Position numbers and translations under genes: made by a program. Below, piece after piece: positions 53,601 to 64,000 of a stretch of 64,000 nt of DNA; position 1 is the first letter of the stretch; every line of letters starts with the position of its first letter. Source of the DNA: Cohnella caldifontis (GTDB taxonomy: Bacteria > Bacillota > Bacilli > Paenibacillales > Paenibacillaceae). The notes beneath the pieces were generated by a model. The model ran no database searches and was not told the origin of the DNA. It saw only the letters and a list, made by a program, of their open reading frames with translations. The stretch covers positions 62,001 through 126,000 of the forward strand of contig NZ_JAQZSJ010000014.1 in NCBI RefSeq assembly GCF_029360585.1. The letters run 5' to 3'.

Positions 53601-54026
53601 TTACTTCCCCGTGCGCGAAGGTTTTCCGGTACCCGGTTTCCGCGGACCGCCGGTCTTTCGGCCTCCGGCATTCGGAGCCGGCTCGGTGCCGATCAGAAGA
53701 CCCGCTTTCCGCAGCACGTGCAGCACGCTTCCTTCCATCTCTTTATACGTCATGTTCAAAGCGGGCTTGCGCACGATCAGGATCAAATCGTACTCATTCT
53801 TCAGCTTGGCGGCGTTCAGCCGCACGATTTCCTTCACCCTGCGTCTCACCCGATTGCGCACGACGGCGCCGCCGAGCTTGCTGCTCGCGGACACGCCCAG
53901 CCGAAAACAGCCCGGATTCGTCTGCCTGCGCCAATACACGACGAACTGGGAGTTCGCGAACGAACGCCCTTGCCGGTACACTTTGCCGAAGTCCTCTCGT
54001 TTTCGCAGCCGTAGTTTTCTCTGCAC
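53601..54026 (-). CDS. rnpA: ribonuclease P protein component
   Basis: A 141-residue protein with the core RnpA fold in residues 1-110, including the RNR motif VVRNRVRRRVKEIVR that binds RNase P RNA. The C-terminal 25-30 residues are a Gly/Pro/Lys-rich extension. It processes tRNA 5' ends and follows rpmH in the standard order. Confidence 0.96.
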   Translation of the reverse strand: MQRKLRLRKREDFGKVYRQGRSFANSQFVVYWRRQTNPGCFRLGVSASSKLGGAVVRNRVRRRVKEIVRLNAAKLKNEYDLILIVRKPALNMTYKEMEGSVLHVLRKAGLLIGTEPAPNAGGRKTGGPRKPGTGKPSRTGK

Positions 54027-54095
54027 GCGATCCGCTCCATCATCCGCCGCGCGTATATCCGTTCCGCGGCCTCCCTCACAATTTTGGACCAGAAA

Positions 54096-54125
54096 ATAAG
54101 AAAAAAGACCACCGCGGTGGTCTTT
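54096..54125 (-). terminator. terminator hairpin between rpmH and rnpA
   Basis: AAAGACCACCGCGGTGGTCTTT (54104-54125) is a perfect palindrome followed on the minus strand by TTTCTTATTTTC. It lies 6 bp after the rpmH stop and may lower expression of rnpA relative to L34. Confidence 0.85.
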
Positions 54126-54130
54126 GATCG

Positions 54131-54265
54131 TTATGCCGTCAGAACTTTGCGGCCTTTATGGCGGCGGGCTTTCAGAACCTTACGGCCGTTCTTCGTGCTC
54201 ATCCGAGCGCGGAAGCCGTGAACTTTCTTGCGCTTGCTGACATTCGGTTTAAATGTCGGACCCAT
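54131..54265 (-). CDS. rpmH: 50S ribosomal protein L34
   Basis: A 44-residue very basic protein: [20 protein letters not shown] at the start, [18 protein letters not shown] at the end, the complete L34 sequence. It is the first gene leftward from oriC, in the universal rpmH-dnaA arrangement. Confidence 0.98.
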   Translation of the reverse strand: MGPTFKPNVSKRKKVHGFRARMSTKNGRKVLKARRHKGRKVLTA

Positions 54266-54358
54266 GAATTGATACCCCCTTACGTGAAAACTCAGGTTTT
54301 TCTATTTAACCATTTTGGGCGCGAAAAGTCAACCGGGAATCGCGATTTCGAGAAAAAC

Positions 54359-54662
54359 TTATTCACATGTGCATAACAAAATACGGTTTTTTCGACTTAT
54401 TCAGTGTTTTGTCGAACGGCCTCACAATTTATCAACAATATCTTGTGCTGTGCATATCCAATCTCCACAAGTTATTGAAATTGGGGATAACAGCCGGAAT
54501 TTCGTTGAATTCCGCGGGTTTCTCTGCTATCATTAGTCATGTTCTTCTCAGTGGATTTCTACTTTTTCCCCAGGATTTATCAACACCCTGTGAATAACTT
54601 TGTGAACAAATCCCCTCCCATCTGGACAATCCAGCAAAGAATTCAGGGAATCATGTGGATAA
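54359..54662. other. oriC: DnaA-box cluster upstream of dnaA
   Basis: This AT-richer rpmH-dnaA interval holds four exact TTATNCACA boxes: 54359-54367 (+), 54368-54376 (-), 54589-54597 (-) and 54654-54662 (-). One-mismatch boxes lie at 54429-54437, 54449-54457, 54482-54490, 54577-54585 and 54601-54609. The first two exact boxes abut as an 18-bp inverted pair. With the second cluster behind dnaA it makes a bipartite origin of the B. subtilis kind. The remainder to 54819 contains an inverted repeat (AAAAACGAC ... GTCGTTTTT, about 54713-54760) and the unassigned dnaA promoter. Confidence 0.9.
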
Positions 54663-54819
54663 CTTGATCGGCCTGTTCGCGGCGAAGTTATCTTTTTTCT
54701 TTGAATCCAAGCAAAAACGACATTCTCCGTCCTTTCACACCCAGGCGGCGAGGTCGTTTTTCGTTGGCTCTTTGGCGTCCTGAGCGGGCTATTAGCGTGT
54801 ATAAAGGAGTGAGCGATAC

Positions 54820-56172
54820 GTGGACAGCCGCAACAGCGAGATCTGGCAACAAGTGTTGTCGGTGATCCAAACCAGGCTCAGCAAACCGAGCTTCGATACC
54901 TGGTTCAAATCCACCAAAGCCTCCTTCCTTGGCGAAGACGTTCTGGTCGTCACGGCTCCGAACGTATTCACGGCCGAATGGCTGGAGTCCCGATATATGA
55001 AATTGGTTGCTTCGACGGTCGCCGATTATTTAGGTAGAACCGTCGACGTGAAGTTTTCCATCGAGGAAGCGCAGGCTTCCGAGCCGCCGGCGCCGTTTCC
55101 GCCGGCCCCCGCGGTCAAACCGCAGCCGCCCGAAGAGAATTTGTCGATGCTGAACCCGAAATACACGTTCGACACGTTCGTCATCGGCGCCGGCAACCGC
55201 TTCGCCCACGCCGCCTCGCTCGCCGTGGCCGAAGCGCCCGCGAAGGCATACAATCCCTTCTTCTTATATGGAGGAGTCGGTCTCGGCAAAACGCATCTGA
55301 TGCACGCGATCGGACACTACATATTGGAAAGCAATCCCCATATGCGAGTCCTGTACATCAGCTCCGAGAAATTCACGAACGAGTTCATCAACGCCATCCG
55401 CGACAACCGCGGCGAAAGCTTCCGCAACAAATACCGCAACATCGACGTGCTGCTGATCGACGACATCCAGTTCCTCGCCGGCAAGGAAGGCACGCAGGAA
55501 GAGTTTTTCCACACCTTCAACGCGCTGCACGAGGAGCACAAGCAGATCATCATCTCCTCCGACCGGCCGCCGAAGGAAATCCCGACGCTCGAGGAGCGGC
55601 TGCGCTCCCGGTTCGAATGGGGACTGATCACCGACATCCAGCCGCCGGACCTGGAGACGCGGATCGCGATCCTCCGCAAGAAAGCGAAGGCGGAGAATCT
55701 CGATATCCCGAACGAAGCGATGATGTACATCGCCAACATGATCGACACGAACATCCGCGAGCTCGAGGGCGCGCTGATCCGCATCGTCGCCTATTCCTCG
55801 CTCACGAACCAGGACATAACGTCCCACTTGGCCGCGGAGGCGCTGAAAGACATTTTGCCGACCGGCCGCAACCGGATGATCACCATTCAGGACATCCAAC
55901 AGCGCGTCGGCGAATTTTACGGGCTGAAGCTGGAGGATTTCAAGGCGCGCAAACGCACGAAAGCCGTCGCTTTCCCGCGGCAGATCGCCATGTATCTCTC
56001 CCGGGAAATGACGGATTATTCGCTGCCGAAGATCGGCGACGCATTCGGAGGCCGCGACCATACGACGGTCATCCATGCCCACGAGAAAATCTCCCAACAG
56101 CTGAAAGTCGACCAGGAGCTCTACAAAATCGTCCACGCGCTGACGGAAAAGATCAAAAACTTGAACGCTTGA
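54820..56172 (+). CDS. dnaA: chromosomal replication initiator DnaA
   Basis: A 450-residue initiator. Domain I is about 1-85, a Pro/Ala-rich domain II about 86-110, and AAA+ domain III has Walker [14 protein letters not shown] and Walker [16 protein letters not shown]. Domain IV ends with the DNA-binding signature [15 protein letters not shown]. The start is GTG with AAAGGAGTG upstream. It is flanked by DnaA-box clusters on both sides. Confidence 0.99.
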   Translation: MDSRNSEIWQQVLSVIQTRLSKPSFDTWFKSTKASFLGEDVLVVTAPNVFTAEWLESRYMKLVASTVADYLGRTVDVKFSIEEAQASEPPAPFPPAPAVKPQPPEENLSMLNPKYTFDTFVIGAGNRFAHAASLAVAEAPAKAYNPFFLYGGVGLGKTHLMHAIGHYILESNPHMRVLYISSEKFTNEFINAIRDNRGESFRNKYRNIDVLLIDDIQFLAGKEGTQEEFFHTFNALHEEHKQIIISSDRPPKEIPTLEERLRSRFEWGLITDIQPPDLETRIAILRKKAKAENLDIPNEAMMYIANMIDTNIRELEGALIRIVAYSSLTNQDITSHLAAEALKDILPTGRNRMITIQDIQQRVGEFYGLKLEDFKARKRTKAVAFPRQIAMYLSREMTDYSLPKIGDAFGGRDHTTVIHAHEKISQQLKVDQELYKIVHALTEKIKNLNA

Positions 56173-56189
56173 ATCCTGAGGATAATGAT

Positions 56190-56233
56190 AAAGCCTATGC
56201 ACATTTCATTCACACTGTGGATAGGCTTTCTTT
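56190..56233 (+). terminator. hairpin terminator after dnaA with DnaA box in its arm
   Basis: AAAGCCTAT (56190-56198) pairs with ATAGGCTTT (56221-56229) and is followed by CTTTTC. A near-consensus DnaA box overlaps the 3' arm. Confidence 0.6.
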
Positions 56234-56257
56234 TCGACTTTTTTCGCGTTATCCACA
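56216..56257. other. DnaA boxes between dnaA and dnaN
   Basis: A perfect TTATCCACA at 56249-56257 (+) and a one-mismatch box at 56216-56224 (-) flank a T-rich stretch. The AT-rich run on to 56325 is a candidate unwinding region. Confidence 0.75.
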
Positions 56258-56330
56258 TATTCAGGGGCCCTACTGCTACGACTTTATTTTTAAACATGAT
56301 ACAATATGGGCAAATAACGAGGTGAACCCA

Positions 56331-57470
56331 TTGAAATTGACGATTCTGCGCCACGAACTGAACGAGGCCATCCAGAACGTATCCAAGGCGGTATCTTCCC
56401 GGACGACGATTCCGATCCTCAGCGGGATCAAGATCGAAGCCTCTTTCACGGGAATCACGCTGACCGCCAGCGATACCGACATTTCCATTCAAAGCTTTAT
56501 TCCTATTGAAACGGCGGAGCAGACGATCGCCACCGTCGAACGGACGGGCAGCGTCGTGCTTCCCGCGAAGTTTTTCGTCGAAATGGTCAAGAAGCTGCCT
56601 CACGAAGAAGTGCATATCGACGTCGGCGACCGTTTCCAGACGATGATCCGTTCCGGATCCACGGATATCCAGCTCGCGGGACTCGATCCCGAAGAGTTTC
56701 CCGTGCTTCCGACGCTGTCCGAGGATCAGACCGTATCCGTGCCGGGAGACCTGCTGCGCGATATGATCCGCCAGACCGTCTTTTCCGTTTCGACGAACGA
56801 AGCTTCTCCGATCCTGACCGGTGTGCTGTGGAGCTTAAACGAGGGCACTTTCAAATTCGTGGCGACCGACCGTCACCGGCTGGCCAGCCGCACGGCCCAA
56901 GTGGAAACGCAGGACGTGCGTTTCTCGAACGTGGTCATTTCCGGCAAGACGCTCTCCGAGCTCGCCAAAATCGTGCCCGACCAGAACGCGATGGTCGACA
57001 TCGTCGTCGCCGACAACCAGGTGCTGTTCAAGCTGGGCAACGTGCTGTTCTTCTCCCGGATGCTCGACGGAACTTATCCGGATACTTCAAAGATTATTCC
57101 GCAAACTTTTAAAACAGAACTCGTCCTGAACACCCGGATGCTCAGCGACGCGATCGACCGCGCGTACCTGCTCTCCCGGGAAGAAAAGACGAATATCGTC
57201 CGCTTGTCCACCTTGGAGAACGGCGACATTGAAATTTCCTCCAGTTCTTCCGAAATCGGGCGGGTCAAGGAAGAATTGGACTCGGTGCGCTGGAGCGGCG
57301 AACCGCTGAAAATCGCGTTCAACTCCAAATACATGCTGGACGTGCTCAAAGTCGTCGACAGCGAAGAATTGTTCATCGGCTTCACCGGCGCGATGAGCCC
57401 GATCATCATCAAACCGCGCGATTTCGACCACAGCTTGCATTTGATCCTGCCTTATCGAACGACGAATTGA
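56331..57470 (+). CDS. dnaN: DNA polymerase III beta sliding clamp
   Basis: A 379-residue sliding clamp starting MKLTILRHELNEAIQNVSKA, with three repeated clamp domains and the C-terminal LILPYRT that closes the hydrophobic cleft. The start is TTG with GAGGTG six bases upstream. A TACAAT -10-like element lies at 56300-56305, but no clear -35 is present. Confidence 0.98.
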   Translation: MKLTILRHELNEAIQNVSKAVSSRTTIPILSGIKIEASFTGITLTASDTDISIQSFIPIETAEQTIATVERTGSVVLPAKFFVEMVKKLPHEEVHIDVGDRFQTMIRSGSTDIQLAGLDPEEFPVLPTLSEDQTVSVPGDLLRDMIRQTVFSVSTNEASPILTGVLWSLNEGTFKFVATDRHRLASRTAQVETQDVRFSNVVISGKTLSELAKIVPDQNAMVDIVVADNQVLFKLGNVLFFSRMLDGTYPDTSKIIPQTFKTELVLNTRMLSDAIDRAYLLSREEKTNIVRLSTLENGDIEISSSSSEIGRVKEELDSVRWSGEPLKIAFNSKYMLDVLKVVDSEELFIGFTGAMSPIIIKPRDFDHSLHLILPYRTTN

Positions 57471-57480
57471 GGGATGGCGG

Positions 57481-57696
57481 ATGAAAAACGTCGGCATTTC
57501 AACGGAATACATCACCCTCGGTCAGCTGCTGAAGCTGGCCGATTGTATCGCTACGGGCGGTGAAGCCAAGGCGTTCCTGCAGCAGACGAAGGTGCTCGTG
57601 AACGGAGAACCGGACAACCGGAGGGGACGCAAACTCGTGCCCGGCGACGTCGTTCAGGTAGACGGTTGCGGCACGTTCACCGTCGCCGCACGTTAG
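57481..57696 (+). CDS. yaaA: S4-domain RNA-binding protein YaaA
   Basis: A 71-residue protein with an S4-type fold (ITLGQLLKLADCIATGGEAK, VLVNGEPDNRRGRKL), the YaaA family encoded between dnaN and recF throughout Firmicutes. It probably binds RNA, possibly during ribosome biogenesis. It begins 10 bp after dnaN. Confidence 0.95.
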   Translation: MKNVGISTEYITLGQLLKLADCIATGGEAKAFLQQTKVLVNGEPDNRRGRKLVPGDVVQVDGCGTFTVAAR

Positions 57697-57762
57697 CAGG
57701 CAGGACGCTTGCGCCCGGGTTGCCGACGAAGCCTGCGACCAGGGCCGGAAAGGAAGCCTCGC

Positions 57763-58881
57763 ATGCAATTGAAATCGATCGAGCTTCAGGGATACCGCAA
57801 TTACGATTCGCTTAAGCTCGCGATCGGCTCCGGCGTCAACATTTTCATCGGGCCGAATGCCCAAGGAAAAACGAATCTGCTGGAAGCGATCCACGTTCTT
57901 GCGCTCACCAAATCGCACCGGACGTCCAAGGATAAAGAACTCATCGGCTGGAACGCCTCTTCCGCCCGCATCCGCGCGGAATTGGAGCGGCGACTCGGCA
58001 CCGTGACGCTGGAGCTTGCGATTTCGGCCCAAGGCAAGAAAGCCAAGCTGAACGGGCTGGAGCAGCGCAAGCTCAGCGGTTTCGTCGGTTCGCTGAACGT
58101 CGTGCTGTTCGCGCCGGAGGATCTGGATATCGTCAAAGGAGCGCCGGGCGTGCGCCGCCGATTCATGGATATGGAAATCGGCCAGGTGCATCCCGGTTAT
58201 TTGTACGATTTGCAGCAGTACCAGAAGGTGCTCCAGCAGCGCAACAACTACCTCAAAGCGACGGACCTCTCGCGGGCGTCCGACGCGATGCTCGAGGTAT
58301 GGAACGAACAGTTGGTCGCATATGGTGTTAAAATGATGCAAAGAAGGAAAAACTTTATACTGCATCTTCAGCGATGGGCGGAGAAAATCCATGCCGGCAT
58401 CACGGCGGATTCGGAGCGGCTGGAGGTCGTCTACCGCCCTTCCTTCGGATCTCCGGAAGAGGTCATGGGCCAAGATGATTCTTCTTTATTCCGGCAATTT
58501 ATGATAAAGTTAACTCAGAGCAAGGAGCAGGAATTCCGCCGCGGCACGACGATGACCGGACCCCATCGGGACGATCTGGCGTTCGCCATCAACGGCAAGG
58601 ACGTCCAAGCGTTCGGATCCCAGGGTCAGCAGCGGACGGCGGCGTTATCCTTGAAGCTCGCAGAATTGGAACTGATGCGCGAGGAAATCGGAGAATATCC
58701 GATTCTCCTGCTGGATGACGTATTGTCGGAATTGGACCAAATGCGGCAGACCCAGCTCATCGAAACGTTTCAAAGCCGGGTGCAGACGTTCATCACGACC
58801 ACCGGTTTGGAAAGCGTGAACATGAGCCGGCTCAAGGATGCCGCCGTTTTTCATGTTCGCGGCGGCACGCTGCTGTCGTAA
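57763..58881 (+). CDS. recF: recombination mediator RecF
   Basis: A 372-residue SMC-like ATPase: Walker A GPNAQGKTNLLEAI near residue 31, GPHRDDLAF, signature QGQQRTAALSLKLAE and Walker B ILLLDDVLSELD. It assists RecA loading at gapped DNA. The ATG has AAAGGAAG upstream, six bases away; an in-frame extension of 18 codons lacks support. Confidence 0.97.
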   Translation: MQLKSIELQGYRNYDSLKLAIGSGVNIFIGPNAQGKTNLLEAIHVLALTKSHRTSKDKELIGWNASSARIRAELERRLGTVTLELAISAQGKKAKLNGLEQRKLSGFVGSLNVVLFAPEDLDIVKGAPGVRRRFMDMEIGQVHPGYLYDLQQYQKVLQQRNNYLKATDLSRASDAMLEVWNEQLVAYGVKMMQRRKNFILHLQRWAEKIHAGITADSERLEVVYRPSFGSPEEVMGQDDSSLFRQFMIKLTQSKEQEFRRGTTMTGPHRDDLAFAINGKDVQAFGSQGQQRTAALSLKLAELELMREEIGEYPILLLDDVLSELDQMRQTQLIETFQSRVQTFITTTGLESVNMSRLKDAAVFHVRGGTLLS

Positions 58882-58895
58882 CAAGGAGGGTGCCC

Positions 58896-59141
58896 ATGTA
58901 CATTCATCTCGGCGGCGAGAAAATCATCCGGACGTCGCAGGTCGTGGCCATTTTCGATATATCGATCGAGCACTCCTCCAAGCTTTCCCGGCAATTCGTG
59001 GCGCAGGCCCAGAAGAACCGCGGCGTGGAGACGATCGGGGAAGAAGAGCCGAAATCGATCGTTTTGACGGATGACCGGGTTTATTTTTCGCCGATCTCCT
59101 CGTCCACTCTGAAGAAAAGGGCTCATCACCTGGATGAGTAA
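58896..59141 (+). CDS. remB: extracellular matrix regulator RemB-like (YaaB)
   Basis: An 81-residue protein starting MYIHLGGEKIIRTSQVVAIF, the DUF370/RemB family located between recF and gyrB. In B. subtilis RemA/RemB promote matrix gene expression. The ATG is preferred to a GTG two codons earlier that lies in the GGAGGGTG ribosome site. Confidence 0.92.
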   Translation: MYIHLGGEKIIRTSQVVAIFDISIEHSSKLSRQFVAQAQKNRGVETIGEEEPKSIVLTDDRVYFSPISSSTLKKRAHHLDE

Positions 59142-61139
<1,998 letters not shown>

Positions 61140-61161
61140 CGTTTCGCTGCTTGCCGAATCG

Positions 61162-61944
61162 TTAAGCGGTACGGATGCGGGATTTCCGCTTGCGAAACCT
61201 GCCGTACAGGGCGGCATATCGATAAACTTTGCGGAAGACGGATTTGTCGGGAAGCTTGCGGAAAATGTACGGGTCGGGTTTGGTGTTGACCTCGAGGATC
61301 CAGGGTACGAATCGGTCGTCGACGGCGACATCGATCCCGATTTCTTTTAGACCCGGATATTGGGCATGCAGGGCCTCGGCGACGGAGGTGCCGAGGTCCT
61401 TCAGCCGCGTGAGGCAATCATTCAACTTTCGGCCGTCCAAATGAACGCCGAGCAGCTTTTCGACCGGCATGAGCGTGCCTCCGCTGTGGTAGTTCGTCAC
61501 GATTTTCCGCGGATGCGCGAGCCTTCCGATCAAACCGGTCGTTTCCCATTCGGACTCCGGGCTCAGCTGGACCATGATCCGGACGTCGAACCGCCGCCTG
61601 TCGTACTTCAGCAGCTCAATCCCCTGTTGAACCAAATAATTTTTCCGTTTTTTCACCCGGGATAACGTTTGGAACAACTCCTCGAACGAGGAGCAACGAT
61701 ATTTATGCACGCCGGATTGGAATCCATACGGAGAGCGTTTCCCGGGGCGTTTTTCCACCCGAATGACGCCTTTGCCGAAGGTGCCTTTCACCGGCTTGAC
61801 GTAAACCATGCCATAACGGTCCAGCATGTCCTCGAGCGTGGCTTGGTTAAAGGGTTGCGTCACCGGCACGTATTGCCGGAGACGGGGGTCCGCCATCAGG
61901 ACGCTTGTCTTGGCCCACTTGCTCACGACGCGTTGGATAGGCAT
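61162..61944 (-). CDS. YheC/YheD-family ATP-grasp protein
   Basis: A 260-residue ATP-grasp-fold protein: VYVKPVKGTFGKGVIRVEK (ATP-binding lysine and glycine-rich loop), FDVRIMVQLSPESEW, and EIGIDVAVDDRFVPWILEVNTKPD with metal-binding Glu/Asn. The family includes YheC/YheD, spore-coat-associated proteins in B. subtilis. It is antisense to and between gyrB and gyrA, and its start region is divergent from the gyrA promoter. The exact substrate is unknown. Confidence 0.9.
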   Translation of the reverse strand: MPIQRVVSKWAKTSVLMADPRLRQYVPVTQPFNQATLEDMLDRYGMVYVKPVKGTFGKGVIRVEKRPGKRSPYGFQSGVHKYRCSSFEELFQTLSRVKKRKNYLVQQGIELLKYDRRRFDVRIMVQLSPESEWETTGLIGRLAHPRKIVTNYHSGGTLMPVEKLLGVHLDGRKLNDCLTRLKDLGTSVAEALHAQYPGLKEIGIDVAVDDRFVPWILEVNTKPDPYIFRKLPDKSVFRKVYRYAALYGRFRKRKSRIRTA

Positions 61945-61975
61945 CTTATGGTTCCAACCTTTCCCGGTTGCGTTA

Positions 61976-61984
61976 TGGTATAAT
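61976..61984 (+). promoter_or_regulatory. extended -10 promoter of gyrA
   Basis: TGGTATAAT is a perfect -10 with an extended TG, about 100 bases upstream of the gyrA ATG and after the divergent ATP-grasp gene start. No good -35 is evident. Confidence 0.6.
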
Positions 61985-62085
61985 ATTTTTATGTTTTCGA
62001 TTTACTTTATGTCGGGCTGTTTCCGGTGGTGTATCCGCCGCGTGCCCGGCAATTCCTGCGTTTAGGCCAGGTTAGGAGGATCTTC

Positions 62086-64000
62086 ATGTCGGAAGAGCAA
62101 CGTTCCCACATTTTCGACCGCGACATCGGAACCGAGATGCGGGAATCGTTCATGGATTATGCCATGAGCATCATCGTCAGCCGTGCGCTTCCCGACGTAC
62201 GGGACGGACTGAAGCCGGTTCACCGGCGGATTTTGTTCGGAATGTCGGAGCTGGGCATGACTCCCGACAAACCTTATAAGAAATCGGCGAGAATCGTCGG
62301 CGAGGTCATCGGTAAGTACCATCCCCACGGGGACTCGCCGATTTACGAAGCGATGGTCCGGATGGCGCAGGATTTTTCCATGCGCTACATGCTCGTGGAC
62401 GGCCACGGCAACTTCGGGTCCATCGACGGCGACTCGGCGGCGGCCATGCGGTATACGGAAGCGCGGATGTCGAAGATCGCGCTCGAGATGCTGCGGGACA
62501 TCAACAAGGAAACGGTCGATTTCAATCCCAACTATGACGGGGAAGAACAGGAACCGGCCGTTTTGCCCGCCCGTTTTCCGAATTTGCTCGTCAACGGCAA
62601 CACGGGCATCGCCGTCGGCATGGCGACGAATATTCCGCCTCACAACCTGCGCGAGGTCATCGACGGCACGCAGGCGCTGATCCGCAACCCCGAGCTGACG
62701 CCGCTAGACTTGATGGAATACATCCACGGTCCGGACTTCCCGACGGCCGGCTATATTCTCGGGCGGGAAGGCATTCGCCAAGCGTACCGCACCGGACGCG
62801 GATCCATTACGATGCGGGCCCGGGCGGACATCGAGGAGACCGGCGGCAAAGCGCGCATTATCGTACACGAGCTGCCGTACCAGGTCATCAAAGCCCGGCT
62901 CGTGGAGAAAATCGCCGAGCTCGTGCGCGAGAAAAGAATCGAAGGCATTACCGACCTTCGGGACGAATCGAACCGCAACGGCATCCGGATCGTCATCGAG
63001 CTGCGCAAAGACGCGAATCCGAACGTCGTGCTGAACAATTTGTACAAGCATACCCCGATGCAATCGAGCTTCGGCATCAACATGCTCGCGATCGTGAACA
63101 AAGAGCCGAAAGTGCTCAATTTGCGGGATATGCTGCATTACTATATTTTGCACCAGGTCGACGTCATCACCCGCCGTACCGAATTCGATCTGAAGAAAGC
63201 GGAAGCGCGCGCCCACATCCTCGAAGGACTGCGGATCGCCCTCGACAACCTGGACGAGGTCATTGCGCTCATCCGGGCTTCGCGGACGACCGAGGAAGCG
63301 CGCGACGGGTTAATGAACCGGTTCGGCCTCTCGTTCGACCAAGCCCAGGCCATTCTAGACATGCGCCTGCAAAGGCTGACCGGCTTGGAGCGCGAGAAAA
63401 TCGAGCAGGAATATCAAGAGCTCATGCAAAAGATCGCCGAGTACAAGGCGATCCTGGCGGATGAGTCGCTCAAGCTTAAAATCATCGACGAAGAGCTCGA
63501 GGAAATCAAGGTCAAATTCGGGGACGAACGTCGTACGGAAATCACGCACAGCGACAACGAAATCCTCGACGAAGACTTGATTCCCCGCGAGGACGTCGTC
63601 ATCACGATGACCCACTCCGGCTACATCAAACGGTCGCCGGTATCCACCTACCGCAGCCAGAAGCGCGGCGGCCGCGGCGTGACCGGAATGGGCACGAAGG
63701 AAGACGATTACGTCGAGAACCTGTTCATTTCGAACACCCACCATTACCTGCTGTTCTTCACGAACAAGGGGCGGGTATTCCGGCTGAAAGCGTACGAGAT
63801 TCCGGACTTAAGCCGGACGGCGCGGGGGACCCCGATCATCAACTTGATCCAGATCGAGCAAGGGGAAACGATCAACGCGGTGATTCCGGTGGAGTCGTTC
63901 GAGCCGAACCGTTATTTGTTCTTCGCGACCCGCAACGGTATCGTGAAGAAAACGCCGCTCGACGACTATTCGAATATCCGGAAGGTCGGCTTGATCGCGA
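62086..64000 (+). CDS. gyrA: DNA gyrase subunit A, 5' part
   Basis: About 638 residues of the breakage-reunion subunit; the gene continues past the window. AGGAGGATCTTC precedes the ATG. The catalytic tyrosine is Tyr123 in [10 protein letters not shown]. The quinolone-resistance region reads [11 protein letters not shown] with Ser84 and Glu88, the susceptible type. From about residue 505 ([17 protein letters not shown]) the beta-pinwheel C-terminal domain begins, and the GyrA box QKRGGRGV follows at about 525-532. Confidence 0.98.
   Translation, partial: MSEEQRSHIFDRDIGTEMRESFMDYAMSIIVSRALPDVRDGLKPVHRRILFGMSELGMTPDKPYKKSARIVGEVIGKYHPHGDSPIYEAMVRMAQDFSMRYMLVDGHGNFGSIDGDSAAAMRYTEARMSKIALEMLRDINKETVDFNPNYDGEEQEPAVLPARFPNLLVNGNTGIAVGMATNIPPHNLREVIDGTQALIRNPELTPLDLMEYIHGPDFPTAGYILGREGIRQAYRTGRGSITMRARADIEETGGKARIIVHELPYQVIKARLVEKIAELVREKRIEGITDLRDESNRNGIRIVIELRKDANPNVVLNNLYKHTPMQSSFGINMLAIVNKEPKVLNLRDMLHYYILHQVDVITRRTEFDLKKAEARAHILEGLRIALDNLDEVIALIRASRTTEEARDGLMNRFGLSFDQAQAILDMRLQRLTGLEREKIEQEYQELMQKIAEYKAILADESLKLKIIDEELEEIKVKFGDERRTEITHSDNEILDEDLIPREDVVITMTHSGYIKRSPVSTYRSQKRGGRGVTGMGTKEDDYVENLFISNTHHYLLFFTNKGRVFRLKAYEIPDLSRTARGTPIINLIQIEQGETINAVIPVESFEPNRYLFFATRNGIVKKTPLDDYSNIRKVGLIA

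Overview
The window looks like the replication-origin region of a GC-rich, spore-forming Firmicute of the Paenibacillaceae (Cohnella/Paenibacillus type). Reasons: the order rpmH-dnaA-dnaN-yaaA-recF-remB-gyrB-gyrA, a complete walRKHIJ-htrC cluster with an M23 peptidase upstream of walR, soj/parB plus noc, the sporulation-linked genes yyaC and YheC/D, and high GC with AGGAGG-type ribosome sites and several TTG/GTG starts. Genes right of dnaA run mainly on the + strand and genes left of it mainly on the - strand, as expected for two replichores leaving oriC at about 54.3-54.7 kb.

Layout. 0-2.7 kb: end of a TrpA-like barrel gene, an FGGY sugar kinase and a LysR regulator. 2.7-7 kb: a BmrC/BmrD-type heterodimeric ABC exporter behind a leader that reads as a complete translation-dependent attenuator (30-codon leader peptide, competing hairpins, terminator). 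7-16.3 kb: CxxH/CxxC protein, HtrC protease, walJ-walI-walH-walK-walR, and a LysM-G5-M23 peptidase. 16.4-19.1 kb: OpuC-type compatible-solute transporter with permease and binding protein fused. 19.3-20.5 kb: a membrane-anchored protein of unknown function and an array of 50-bp tandem repeats. 20.5-26.9 kb: purA with a PurR-type operator, then yybS-gdpP-rplI-dnaB. 27-32.4 kb: accessory genes (dinucleotide-binding oxidoreductase, LysR, lipid- or membrane-anchored amidohydrolase, DarB/CbpB-like CBS protein, LCP protein). 32.5-33.8 kb: rpsF-ssb-rpsR. 33.8-38.7 kb: an aldo/keto reductase and an RbsBAC-like sugar importer whose leader carries an intrinsic terminator. 38.7-44.8 kb: small metabolic and conserved genes, tRNA-Ser(CGA), MscS channel, DUF3343, yyaC, DUF4446, cysteine desulfurase-like enzyme. 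44.8-54.3 kb: parB-soj-noc-rsmG-mnmG-mnmE-jag-yidC-rnpA-rpmH with three parS sites. 54.3-64 kb: oriC, dnaA, dnaN, yaaA, recF, remB, gyrB, a YheC/D ATP-grasp gene on the opposite strand, and the 5' part of gyrA.

How the genes work together. Most genes serve chromosome replication and segregation (DnaA, DnaN, DnaB, RecF, gyrase, ParB/Soj/parS, Noc), essential envelope control (WalRK with WalHIJ, HtrC, M23 peptidase, LCP, YidC/Jag) and translation (S6, S18, L9, L34, RnpA, MnmE/G, RsmG). A possible c-di-AMP thread links GdpP, the DarB/CbpB-like protein and the CBS domains of OpuCA. The most notable regulatory structure is the attenuator ahead of bmrCD; next are the 50-bp repeats, candidate Noc-binding sites, and the unidentified terminator-bearing leader of the sugar importer. 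No phage, insertion sequence or CRISPR was seen.
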